DNA of 25,800 bases from contig SCFE01000056.1 of NCBI GenBank assembly GCA_004352715.1, positions 360,269 to 386,068 of the forward strand. The letters run 5' to 3'. Positions 10,413 through 20,467 of this stretch are shown here, piece after piece. The stretch comes from Hofstenia miamia. Its lineage: Eukaryota > Xenacoelomorpha > Acoela. The position numbers and the translations under genes were made by a program. A model generated the notes under the pieces. That model searched no databases and was not told the origin of the DNA. It worked only from the letters and a program-made list of their open reading frames with translations. Position 1 is the first letter of the stretch. Each line of letters begins with the position of its first letter.

Positions 10413-10699
10413 TTCACAATTTAAATGTTCACAAAAAGCTCACATTTGTGCCATTAAGTGTAACGGAATAAAAGAATGTAGCGATGGTTCTGACGAAGTC
10501 AATTGTACTGAATGTAAGGCGGGTTCCAAGAAATGTGGTGAAACAAACGAATGTTATTCAGACGAATATGACTGTGATGGAGTATACAACTGCGCCAATA
10601 AAGATGATGAAATAGGGTGTGAATTTCTGGGTCCTTGTGAAGATTGTCCTTCAATAGATAAATGTACAGATCCGTACTTCAAATGCAAAACCAACTCTG
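10413..10699 (+). CDS. Mosaic serine protease, exon 3: LDLa repeats 5, 6 and first half of 7
   Basis: The exon starts after TTTAG at 10408-10412 with one base that completes the split codon from the previous exon. It ends before a GTATGA donor at 10700 with one base of a codon. LDLa repeat 5 borrows its first cysteine from the previous exon (VCET) and ends CNGIKECSDGSDEVNC, a textbook Ca2+-binding signature. Repeat 6 ends CDGVYNCANKDDEIGC. Repeat 7 begins at KCTDPYFKC and is interrupted by the intron, being completed on the next exon. The 5' extension of the open frame through the polypyrimidine tract is not coding. Confidence 0.9.
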
Positions 10700-12506
10700 G
10701 TATGACTACATACGTTGCACACATCAAAATTATAGTTAAGTAGGAAAAAGGATAATAATATCATTCATTTTGTAACGCAAACATATTGTCAATTTATGTC
10801 ATTTGTTTATGGTTGCAAAAAAATTTTCCGTCAAAGTTCTGTAAATAGTTTCCTCCTTTCTGAAAATTAATGATGGTTTGATCATATTGAAAGTATATTT
10901 GATCGCCAGATTTTTACCTGAGAATGGAATATCATTGGTTGAAGGCAGAACATTTTCTAAACAATTGCTAAACTAAATGCTAAAAAATCTTGTGGCCCAT
11001 ATGAAATTCCAACTCGGTGCATTAAAGAGTTTGCTCCTCGAACTATAGGCCATATGTCATTTAAGTTTTATAATTAACTCTTGTGTAAGAACAAACTTCT
11101 TCCCTACGCAGCTAAAATTAGCAAATGTAACTCCCTGTTACAAAAGGGACAATTCTATAAATGTTAGCCATTATCGACCAATATCAATCACCTCTCTCTT
11201 TAGTAAAATCATGGAAAAACTACTTTTTCAATAAGTTAATCTATATCTTTCAAAAAACAATATTTTATCAAATATACAATTTCGATTCCCGAAATCGCAT
11301 TCAACATCCGATGCTCTGCTTTATGCTACCGAAAAATGGAGGGCTTCTTTTGACAATAGTGAATTTTTATGAATAGTTTGCTTGGATCTTTCTAAAGCAT
11401 TCAATTCAATTAATCACAACATCCTTTTTAAAAATTAGAACACATTGGCTTTGAAACTAATAGAAGGGAATTAAATAGAAGCTATTTATGTAACTGATAT
11501 TAGAGAGTTAAGTTCAAGGGAATTTTTTCAAGATGGGGAAAATTATATGAAGGAGTTCCACAAGGCACACTGCTAGGCAATGGGCATTAAGTGTATTTCA
11601 ATTTTAAATATGGTTATTGACGCTAAAATGAAAGATATGCTGATGAATGCATTGGTTATGAGTCATTTTATATATTTTTGTGTTCTGTTTAATGGAATTG
11701 ACAGCCCATTATCAAAAAAATCGATTCTCAAATTAAATGGGCAAGCAAAATATGTACCAGTAAAAACTTGAATAATCATAAACACTAATATTTCATATTC
11801 CATTCGATATTTTTCCCTCATCAAACTCTGGAACATTATTAACAGACATATGCTGTATGATAATGTAGAATTCCCTTCTTTTACTAGTAATTTAATAAAT
11901 AAACGAACTTCTACAATAGGGAAAGCAAAATTTAAAAAAGTTTTCTTGAAAAATTCATTTATAAATTCTGCAATAGAAATCTGGAACAATATTCCAATTA
12001 CAGTTAAGCAACTGAGAGAAAAATGTAAATTTAAATCTGAAATTGATGCATATCTGACTTCACATTATTTTACAGAAATTTGTAAATCAACATGGAAAGG
12101 ATACAAATATCACAAGAAATGGCACAAGTGCTAGCAATAATCTGATCAATACTATCTTAAGTATATCTATTTTTTGAATTATATCTATGTTTATTCTATT
12201 TTGTTGTTCTATATATCTTATTCTTGTATTCTTTGTTATTTCATTTGTTTGTTTATTAATTTGTTAATGAAGCAATTATTGTAGTAGTATCAGCAATAGT
12301 TGAATGTAATAGTCACAAATGCTGCACTAGTAAAGATTTCTTCTTCTTCTTCAGATTGTGGGGAGGGGGGGGGATTTTCATGAATTCTTCAAAGATTTCT
12401 AACAAGTTTCGAATTATTGGGCCACTCGAAAATCTTATATTTCATCTCAATCAATAATTTTATGATAAAATTATTTAACATGAATGCCTTTGTTTCATTT
12501 CTTTAG
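10700..12506 (+). other. Intron containing a LINE relic
   Basis: An intron of about 1.8 kb from a GTATGA donor to a TTTCATTTCTTTAG acceptor at 12493-12506. It splits LDLa repeat 7. Much of it is occupied by a sense-strand LINE fragment, listed separately. A CTT/TTC triplet run lies near 12340-12355 and a G-rich run near 12359-12374. Confidence 0.8.
10970..12134 (+). mobile_element. 5'-truncated, decayed non-LTR retrotransposon (LINE) relic
   Basis: Reverse-transcriptase landmarks appear in order but in changing frames. They are KKSCGPYEIP (about 10982-11011), LKLANVTP then YRPIS then SKIMEKL (11109-11235, one frame), LDLSKAFNSINHNIL (about 11378-11425), GVPQGTLLG (about 11550-11577) and YADE where the catalytic YADD is expected (about 11635). 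A C-terminal SAIEIWNNIP segment with downstream FKSEIDAYL (frame 11850-12134) is typical of the end of LINE ORF2. These are hallmarks of the Jockey/CR1-like range of LINEs, but I cannot fix the clade. Frameshifts, stops and the missing endonuclease show that it is dead. It sits in an intron of the protease gene in the same orientation as the gene. Confidence 0.85.
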
Positions 12507-12726
12507 GAGAAGAAGTTTGTTTAAGTGAAGGTTACAAATGTGATGGCGTTGTAGATTGTGAAAGTGGTAGTGATGAAGATGGATGTATGGACGTTCGTTA
12601 CCATCAAATCAATGACTTTGGACAATGCTCCTCTTCTGAAAGAAAGAAGCGTATTGTTGAGGGGGAAGACGCTACTGAAGGAGACTTTCGATTCAAAGTA
12701 GCTATTTTAAGCAGAGGTGTTTTACT
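12507..12726 (+). CDS. Mosaic serine protease, exon 4: end of LDLa 7, activation peptide, start of S1 domain
   Basis: The acceptor is TTCTTTAG and the donor GTAAGT is at 12727. The first two bases complete the codon opened in exon 3, and the exon ends with two bases of a codon. It completes LDLa 7 (CDGVVDCESGSDEDGC) and then encodes a linker containing a cysteine (GQC), positioned to pair with the catalytic-domain Cys122 (PACIS) as in two-chain trypsin-family enzymes. The zymogen cleavage site follows: RKKR (codons 12641-12652) then IVEGEDA, where trypsin zymogens have R/IVGG. Val-Glu replaces Val-Gly after the new N-terminal Ile16, but Ile16 and Val17 are kept. Because the activation site is tetrabasic, a furin-like convertase rather than a trypsin-like protease may activate the enzyme. 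Confidence 0.9.
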
Positions 12727-15017
12727 GTAAGTATCTGCATTATATTTTACTTTTGAATAATTTCAATGGAACTATCCAATTTTGAATTACTGTATCATGT
12801 ATTAAAAATAAGAAAAGTTGGATAAAATTTTATCTACAAGCCTCGCAGATAATATATGCTTCATTAATGATGACTGTTTCCAATGCATTCACAACCTCAA
12901 AGAATCTATGCAAGAAATTACTAATAAATAATTAACGAAAATTTTGAATTCCCATTTGTGAAATACCGTTATATATCTCATTAATATCATCAACTATTAT
13001 TATTGGATAGCCGAAAAGTGTTTTGCCATGAATACTTTTCCAAGTGAATGCCAATGTGTTGGATACACTAAAATCCTGTGTAGAAACACATGAAGTTTCT
13101 AAAAAAAGGAAATTTTGTGTGACATGAATTGTCACAAAATATTTATGAAGAAAGATCCATGAGATGTTCTACTCCCCACACCACTGCTCAGACATCCTGC
13201 CTATTAATTTGATGTGAGTAATTGTAAAAAACACTCAAGATTACTGGGTTGCAATTTAAGACCTTGAGAAACTACCAAGTACAGAGTTGCAGCAGTTCAA
13301 CAATTTCCAGAATTTTTTGTAAAGATACATAACAAATATATCTTGGAAGACATCTCTGGGGATGGGACAGATCTAAATGAGTAATCACACCATTCTGGAA
13401 ATAACCAGTGTTACATTGACTCTATTTTTACGTGGAAATTGTTCAAAAATTTACTGCTAGTGTTGTCAGTCTTTACTTTCACCAGGCTTCATATATGTGG
13501 TTATCTGAAAAGAGGTCTAACATTAAGTCATTATCGAAATCCAAAGCTGTACAAAAATAGATTTAAGCAATTTTATTGTTTAAATTAATATAGAACTATT
13601 GCCTAAAAATTTGTCAAGGTTCATCCAGGGTGCATGTAAATCAAAATCAATTTACTGCATAGATGGAAGTGGTACACTTACATTCGATTTCAGATCTTAT
13701 GTTTACAGATCTGATTATCTCTATGGACGCCAAAATATTTGAAAAGTTAGCTTCTCTAAGAATGAATGACCACACTTTCTATGTGTCTTACTTATGCAAA
13801 TTAGTAATGTAATCCGGTCAGGTCAAAATTTATTACCGGTTTTCGTCCCTAATTTCAGTTTACGAAGGATATATAAGGTCTATGCTGAAGCTAACTTGAA
13901 CAAATATAAATGATAATTTTCAATTTTACCAATAACATTCCCTTTTTGTATTAAAGCTTTTAGCCTAAAATCTGACTGAAAACACGAAAACATAAGGCAG
14001 TAGCGTATCTAGCTGGGGACTTGGGGTAATATTCCTTCCTGAAGTTTATAATATTGACATTTTTTTTAAAAATTTCAAATTTTGTAAAAATATATAAATA
14101 CTAAGATGCTAATATACATTTGAAGGGTCTATTTTTTGCAATATTTTGAGTTTATGAAGGGCTTTGCCATATTATTGTTCACTGATTTTGACCACTCAAA
14201 TGCCCCACTCTTACTAGAAAATTGGGCACAAGCGCAATTGGTTGTGTAATCTATTCAGGTAATCGGTTACATTAAGAAATGAAAGTGGATCGAAATCAAC
14301 TTGATCTAATTTACCAAACACCAGATTTACAGCAATAAGAGATTTCTCATTGTTTGCTAAATTGGTTTGTGCTAAATAACTGAATTGGTTTAATATCTCA
14401 GTACATTGTAATGCACTTATAGTTCTATAAATATTCCTTAAATGTGCTTGTCAGCAGAGTTGCGAATGGGAACGGATACTTCGGGAAGCTACTCCCACAA
14501 GAAAACAATTAAATAGTAAGCAAAATGTATTGAAAGTATTTCAAGTAATTAATGCATTAAGTAATAGAGGATGCAACAACTTGTACTCAAAGACAATCCA
14601 TTTTAGGCACAATGATTTGTTATAGAATTTAGCCAATCAAATTTGTAGTGCTGTTTTTGAGAAACTAAAAAAACATATTACAGGGAAATTCCAGCTCAGT
14701 AGAAAGGGGTTGTGTGACAGGGGGTAATATATTGGTGATAAAAACTGGACGTGATTGGCTTTTTTTATTCATGTTTTCAAACAATGCTACACGCATTCAG
14801 GAGTGTTTGATGGGAATTTCGACCTTCTTAAAATTTAAATTGAAATTTTACCAATACTGTGCACCATTTTAATTTTGGGTTGTATGCATTGGCTTTTCAA
14901 ATATAAGCATTATTTAATCATTATTTTGGATATTTTTACATTCATGATATTATATATGGACAAAGTTAGTTTGGGAGTAAAATCGATTCAGATACCTGTA
15001 GGAAATACTGGGAATAG

Positions 15018-15021
<4 letters not shown>

Positions 15022-15050
<29 letters not shown>
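15022..15050. repeat. (TA)n microsatellite
   Basis: About 14-15 TA units inside the large intron. Confidence 0.9.
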
Positions 15051-15052
<2 letters not shown>

Positions 15053-16033
15053 AGCAGTGGGAATTATCCAATTGCGATTAGCAAACCTATGTGGGAATGG
15101 GAACGAAAATTCAATTCTTTGGCAACGATTATTTGAAAGCATGCATATTTTGGTTTATTTCTGTTGTTTTGCCCCATTTTTGCTCATAGAATTCTGTATA
15201 CTATATTATCTAAAGGTGATTGCAAAACCAGGATCAGTATACTTGCTTGCTGCGCCATGGGTAAGTCACAGTGGGTCATGGATCAAAAATAAGTGGGTCA
15301 GTCCTCGTGCCAATGTTGCTTGTCAGACTCAATAGTTTGCCAGGAGTGTAGAAGATTTCTTATTTTTAACCCTAAGCAGCCTCACTACACGAAATATTTT
15401 CTTCTACGAAATATTTCTGACGCGTGATAACGTACAAAAATCAATTTTGAGTGCAGTATCTTAATACATTGCATAAAGTTATTTTTGACGATTACGCTAA
15501 ATGGCCCTTTATTTTTATGTTGTTTCAAAATCTTTTTGTATAAGGTAATGCGCATTGTAGAAGTGCTTATTCAAAGGAAATGTATGACCGATTTTGGGGA
15601 AATTTGCAATATATTCTCCTTGAGATCAACAAAATACGTAGGTGAATAAAAAGCAAATTGTTCAAATCTATCAAGTGTTTCTTGTGAAAAGGAGCAGCAC
15701 TGCAAAGCGCATTGTTTCGCGTGTAGAAAGATTTGAAAACGATTAAAAATACTTGCCCATTTAGCGCAATCGTTAAAAATATTTTTGTGCTCTGTATTAG
15801 GATAGCACACAGGATTGATTTTTGTACACCATCGCGTAATAGAAATATTTGCTGGAGGAAATAGTTCATGTGATGTGTTTACTGTTAAAATGGCAAACTG
15901 TTTTTCCATTATATCAAAAAAATTACTCCAAACCCATTAGGAAATTTGGAAGTCTTAAGTCATGAACACATTGCTGAATTTGTTTCAATGCAATGTTCAA
16001 AATCTGTATTAAAGTGCATTGCTTTCCTTGAAG

Positions 16034-16035
16034 TA

Positions 16036-16076
<41 letters not shown>
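16034..16076. repeat. (TA)n microsatellite, interrupted
   Basis: About 43 bases of TA repeat with one interruption, about 130 bases upstream of the acceptor of the exon encoding His57 and Asp102. Confidence 0.9.
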
Positions 16077-16079
<3 letters not shown>

Positions 16080-16206
16080 CAGTTTGCACTTCAAATCGTG
16101 ATGATTATTAAAATATTTGAAGTGGAAACAAACAATGTAGCACAATGCCAGAAATAGCATAGTTTTCTCTTATTTATTGTATATATTTTGATAAATGTTA
16201 TTTCAG

Positions 16207-16472
16207 ATGTGGTGGAACAATTATATCAGAATTTTGGATTCTAACCGCTGCACATTGTTTTACAATGAACACGGGCGAAAATGCACCAGATAGCGTTATT
16301 TTCGGATATTTAAACTATTTCGATGATGCATCTAAATCAGATCTTAAAGAAATAGATTATTATAAGATTTCGGAAGACTATGAAGATCTCACAAAGTTTC
16401 ATGATGTGGCATTAATTAAACTCAAAGAAAAGATTGAATTTTCCAGCACCGTTCAACCTGCGTGTATCTCAG
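16207..16472 (+). CDS. Mosaic serine protease, exon 5: S1 domain with His57 and Asp102
   Basis: The acceptor TTATTTCAG is at 16198-16206 and the donor GTAGCT at 16473. The exon begins CGGTIISEFWILTAAHCF: the Cys42-Cys58 pair and LTAAHC, with catalytic His57 at codon 16253-16255. FHDVALIKL carries catalytic Asp102 at codon 16403-16405. VQPACIS follows, with Cys122 for the disulfide to the pro-region. Between these lie an acidic loop and a KISEDYEDLTKFHD segment, normal for this fold. The exon ends with one base of a codon (phase 1). The open frame continues about 12 codons past the donor to a TGA at 16511-16513; that extension has no family resemblance and is read as intron. Confidence 0.92.
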
Positions 16473-16704
16473 GTAGCTATGCTTTGATTTTTACATCATT
16501 AATTAATCCATGAGTACTGTGCTTCAATTTTTCCCACCATTATTCAATCAACAAAACCAATTTAGAGTTTTACGATCTACATGTGTATATATTATGTAGT
16601 CTAAGATGACATTATTGTTATTAATGATCAAAAAATTCACATTCTTTAATCTATGGTTCTTTCTATTTTCATAAAATTTGATCCGTTGAATGCAAGGTAT
16701 CTAT

Positions 16705-16752
16705 GCACCAACTCCGTGTCTTATTTTATAACTTCAGACATAGAGTTGGTGC
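16705..16752. repeat. Inverted repeat / hairpin
   Basis: The arms are 16705-16721 and 16736-16752 (outer ten bases GCACCAACTC/GAGTTGGTGC, perfect). Fifteen of 17 positions pair around a 14-base loop. Function unknown; it could be the core of a small foldback element. Confidence 0.6.
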
Positions 16753-17003
16753 GGGCCTTCACAGTACTAAGAGCTCTTCAACATTAATTTATATGTGAAA
16801 TGTGTTAACTATACAAATCACCATACACGTAAAAGAATTTCATAAAAACAGAATGTGCCTGCTAAATTATAAATGAATACTGAAACATATCGTACTTAGG
16901 GTTAATCAAATTAACTACGATTTGAGGTTTTTAATCATTAAAATGGCCTCATTTTCCCAATTGTTCACCTTGTTAAAGCTAAGAGAGAGAATGAATAGCT
17001 ATA

Positions 17004-17191
17004 CCAAAGCAGTAGCTAAACCAAAGAAGTCCACTCCTTTCTTATAATCGGTGATGATTTCCTTAAAAAAACTCGCGAACTATGATCTCGCGAACTATGA
17101 TAGANCCAAAGCAGTAGCTAAACCAAAGAAGTCCACTCCTTTCTTATAATCGGTGATGATTTCCTTAAAAAAACTCGCGAACTATGATAGA
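17004..17191. repeat. Short duplicated contig ends around a single N
   Basis: The stretch from 17004 (CCAAAGCAGTAGC...) recurs from 17106, directly after the N at 17105. The right copy then reads on into unique sequence. The left copy has an extra tandem 15-mer (CTCGCGAACTATGAT twice) immediately before the N. This is the signature of two contigs that overlap by about 85 bases but were joined without merging. Confidence 0.8.
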
Positions 17192-18988
17192 TATCTAAAA
17201 CCTGAAAACACTATAAGATAGAGGATATTGCCTTCTCTTTCATATATGCAACTTTGCGCGAGGCGCTCTGCAACGAGGTTAGATGTTGTTCTCATGAGCT
17301 TTATTATTCGAATTGGAAAGTTTTTTCAATAAGTCGTGTGTTTTATTGAAAAATAATTAATTATTTCACATTCTCCAATTATAAAGATATTCTTAGCTCA
17401 AAATTTTCACCATAACAGGGGATGAAGTGTACGTATGCAAATGTCTCGTAGAAAACTGTTTGAAAATTTGGACAACTCTGGCTATATCACTATGGACACG
17501 ATGGGCTGTCTAGGGTTAATAAGAAAAGTTTCAATTATACTATATTGTGTACATTGACCTCGTTTCATTTTCATTTTAAGTTCTAGAAAAACCTTCAATG
17601 GTTAGCTGGGTTATAATTTAAAAATATCGTTTTTCTGCAAATAGTCTGAGTTTTATGCAATTTTGCACATTTCCCCTAATTCCACAATGGTAATTATCTT
17701 CCGATTGAGATATGTTCCCCAAATTATTTGAAAAGATGTATGAATCTGATTAGTTGAAATTTTTTGAATGTATCATGTGGAAAAAGTCTTTACATCTTAC
17801 CAAGAAATGCACAGCACTTTCGTCTCTTTGCATACACTATCCTAACATTTATAGTAACACTTACTTACAATGTGCTTGACTGCTGATCAGAATTTCAATC
17901 AGGCCGGCCTTAGCTAGCATGGTACAAAATAGGCATATAAGTAAAATGAAAGAGTCCTGTTATTATAATGTGGATTTCACGCCTTTATTTAGTTTTTGTG
18001 AAAGTACATAGATCTGTGATTACAAATGCTGTGTGTTGGAAAAAGTATATAGCTTGCAATATATATATGCAGTTTGTAATTAGTGCTGCATTTATATTCG
18101 TCAGTTATAATGATTCCCTCATATATTCGCCGTTTGTAAACATATTCGTAGTTTGTAACCAAATTTTTTTTTCTCTTAACGATGTCACAATTTCAACAAT
18201 TTCTTAATCATATGTAGTATATTAGTGCCTATTCCATTTACTAGTGCCAATGCCGTCCATTGTTGATTAATTTCTTGGCTACAGCAAACTCAAAAGTCTT
18301 GATCCTGAATAAGCATATAATATTGGTAAGTACATAGTAATCTAAGTAATATATCATATCCTATACGTCTTTAAAGGACTTTAGTAGATGTAGTTTTTAA
18401 TTTGGAAACTAATGAACTAGATGCGAAGTCGATCCAAGACTATTTGCTGAGATATTACAAACGACGAATATCTGTGAAAACTAGCAAAAAAAATTACTAA
18501 TAACGTTTCTTTAATAATTGATTTGCGCGGGTCCCCCTGGCCTGAGGCCTTACTGGTTTCAACGGATCGAATATTCAATCTAATCTACATGGATTGATCC
18601 ACTAAAGAACCATATGCTCAGGAGTTTTGATAAGCTATAGAAGCTGATCCATTCAAATTGAAAATAGGCGTGAAACACAAAAACATAATTTTAAAAGGAT
18701 CATCCCCATATACCAAGCATATATTTTGCTCTTATAGTGAAATGTGACTTATGCACACTCATAATGTTGTCAGATTTCTAAAACAAAATTCTCAGTGGTA
18801 CCAGCATAAGCCACAGGAGCGCAATAGAGAATTAGAAGTCTACGATACTGCAGGACTTGAACATACAGACGAGGAGGGTGATAGTGGTAGATAAAGAGGG
18901 AAAAATGCAAACAGTGATAGACATAGCAGTACCACTACGTTTGTAAATATTTGAATCGACAATTAATTTTTTCTAAAAATATTGTCAG

Positions 18989-19302
18989 TGAAAAATTCTG
19001 CGGTTTTTATTGATACATCATTTGTTTTCAGAAATCCTAACATTTCAATGTCCAGAGGAAATAGTGAACTTTTTCTCTATCTAAAGGGAATTTTGCATTT
19101 AGATTGTAACACTCGTTTATTACGTCAAGAAGTGACGGCTGTAGGTTGGGGTGACAATTTCGATAATGCAAAGTGCTATCCAAAAACAGCCCAAATGGTT
19201 TCATTTAACCTACTTCCGCGAGATGAGTGCGCAATGACGTATGCTAACATTCCACCTTCTACCCTATGTGCAGCCTTTGGAACTAAAAAGGATACTTGCC
19301 AA
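18989..19302 (+). CDS. Mosaic serine protease, exon 6: S1 domain middle, up to Cys191-Gln192
   Basis: The exon encodes VGWG (the TGWG turn), DEC and TLCA (Cys168-Cys182 pair) and DTCQ at the end, where Asp189 (codon 19291-19293) sets trypsin-like preference for Lys/Arg. The donor GTAAGA is at 19303 in phase 0, which fits the next exon exactly. The 5' end is uncertain. The acceptor at 18988 (TTGTCAG) gives the phase required by exon 5 but a weak pyrimidine tract and a ~50-residue insert before VGWG. TTTGTTTTCAG ending at 19031 is a much better acceptor but leaves a one-base phase conflict. The usual Cys136 (C.VTGWG) is missing: the sequence before VGWG is RQEVTA. Confidence 0.75.
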
Positions 19303-19454
19303 GTAAGATATTAATAACTGCTTGATTTTTTGACTTAATGTATAGCTTTTACTAAATTTGTTGGTTAAACTTTTCCATTTTCCCTATTTCAGTGATGTTT
19401 GTACAATTATTTCAGTATTGAAATCTGTACAAACGTTGCTGTTGTAGTGCTTTA

Positions 19455-19512
19455 CAGGCCGCCAGCCCGCAGCCCGACCGTTTACATGTTATGCCGCCCG
19501 CGGGCGTCCGCT
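19455..19512. repeat. GC-rich patch, possible transposon-terminus fragment
   Basis: A GC-rich island in AT-rich surroundings, with repeated GCCCG/CCCGACC words and a GCCCGCGGGC palindrome. Similar words occur in the 51-bp duplication at 23272-23373. Such CCCG-rich stretches are common near the ends of hAT-type DNA transposons, but I see no terminal repeats or target duplication here. Confidence 0.3.
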
Positions 19513-20467
19513 CTCTTTAATATTGTGTAATTTCTTTACATTATATACATTTATACATTAGCCTATAAGTAAAATGCAATAGTTTAATGATAGTCCATTG
19601 TTACTACCCGCTGCCACCCCACAAACCTCTATGCTGTAGCTAAAAATCAGATTTTGCCAACGTAGAAATATTTTGTTTTTTAATTGCATATACCTACATA
19701 ATGAATTTCAACTTATAAATGAAAATATTCCTATGCATGTGATATACAATCATATTTTTTGAGTGGTTTATGTACGATGATAGTTTCGCGAATACAGCTC
19801 AACTCCGCAGAAATTTATTGCTTTCCCCTCGCTGCAAAAACTCAAGTGGCGGGAAATAGCGTAGTAATATATTTCATGATAAAATTATTGTACCTCAAGT
19901 TGGCGTGCTTATTTCGTTGTTCATGTCATTCAATTCAATGAAGTATTGCGATTTTCAAGAACATTGTTTAAAGCAAAATTGTTTTTAAGTACATGTATAT
20001 TTCAATTAGCACCTAGGCGCTGTAACCTGTAATCTTAGGATTGGTCTACGTCCATTTTCCGACAATAACAAACATTATAAACTCTAAATGATAAACAACA
20101 AATTGGATATCGTTTTGTTAGACTTAGAAAAATTGGCTCCGTACTTCACTCAATGAATACTTATTCTCACCAAAAACTCAATTCTCACTGCATTCGAATA
20201 AGCTTTATTTTCACAAAAAATTATATTTTGTTAATTTTTTTGCTTGTGGGAAAATGCAAATGGACTAGTCCTAACCTTAAATCAGCGGAATACAGATAGA
20301 TGAAATCCTTGTTGGAATAGAATAATTTGTCCATACCCCTTGCCAAAAATAATAGAATTGTACTGGCATAAAACAGAACTTTGCACCTACGCCAGCGCTG
20401 CCGGTCAAAAAATGAAAGGCATGCTACCGCCAACTTCTACAGAGACGGCGTGAACAGTCATAACAAA

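Larger units (their letters stand above)
12727..16206 (+). other. Large intron, mostly unrecognised
   Basis: About 3.5 kb between a GTAAGT donor and a TTATTTCAG acceptor. It holds TA microsatellites (15022-15050, 16034-16076). There are also short open frames on both strands (12932-13135 minus, 15018-15335 plus, 15571-15909 minus) that match nothing I recognise and could be remnants of transposons. No conserved exon of the protease is needed here, because phases agree across the intron (CT|A). Confidence 0.65.
16473..18988 (+). other. Intron, with a small contig-join duplication and a hairpin
   Basis: About 2.5 kb with no recognised gene. It contains a 17-bp imperfect inverted repeat (16705-16752) and a contig join at the N at 17105. 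Because the phase of the upstream exon does not fit the strongest downstream acceptor, a small missing exon in this interval is possible. Confidence 0.55.

Noticed and set aside
11161-11376. 71-residue plus-strand frame in the LINE
   Set aside because: It is out of frame with the LKLANVTP/YRPIS reading and is a by-product of the decayed LINE.
12932-13135. 67-residue minus-strand frame, possible transposon fragment
   Set aside because: Composition is somewhat protein-like, but flanking translation is full of stops and no motif can be named.
15018-15335. 105-residue plus-strand frame starting in the TA microsatellite
   Set aside because: Begins inside a simple repeat and shows no recognised domain.
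15571-15909. 112-residue minus-strand frame in the large intron
   Set aside because: Several cysteines and aromatic residues gave a protein-like impression, but a second overlapping minus-strand frame is equally long, no family is recognised and no splice structure supports it.
17968-18207. 79-residue frame in the intron after exon 5
   Set aside because: Hydrophobic, low-complexity translation of AT-rich DNA with no homology; not needed for the protease.
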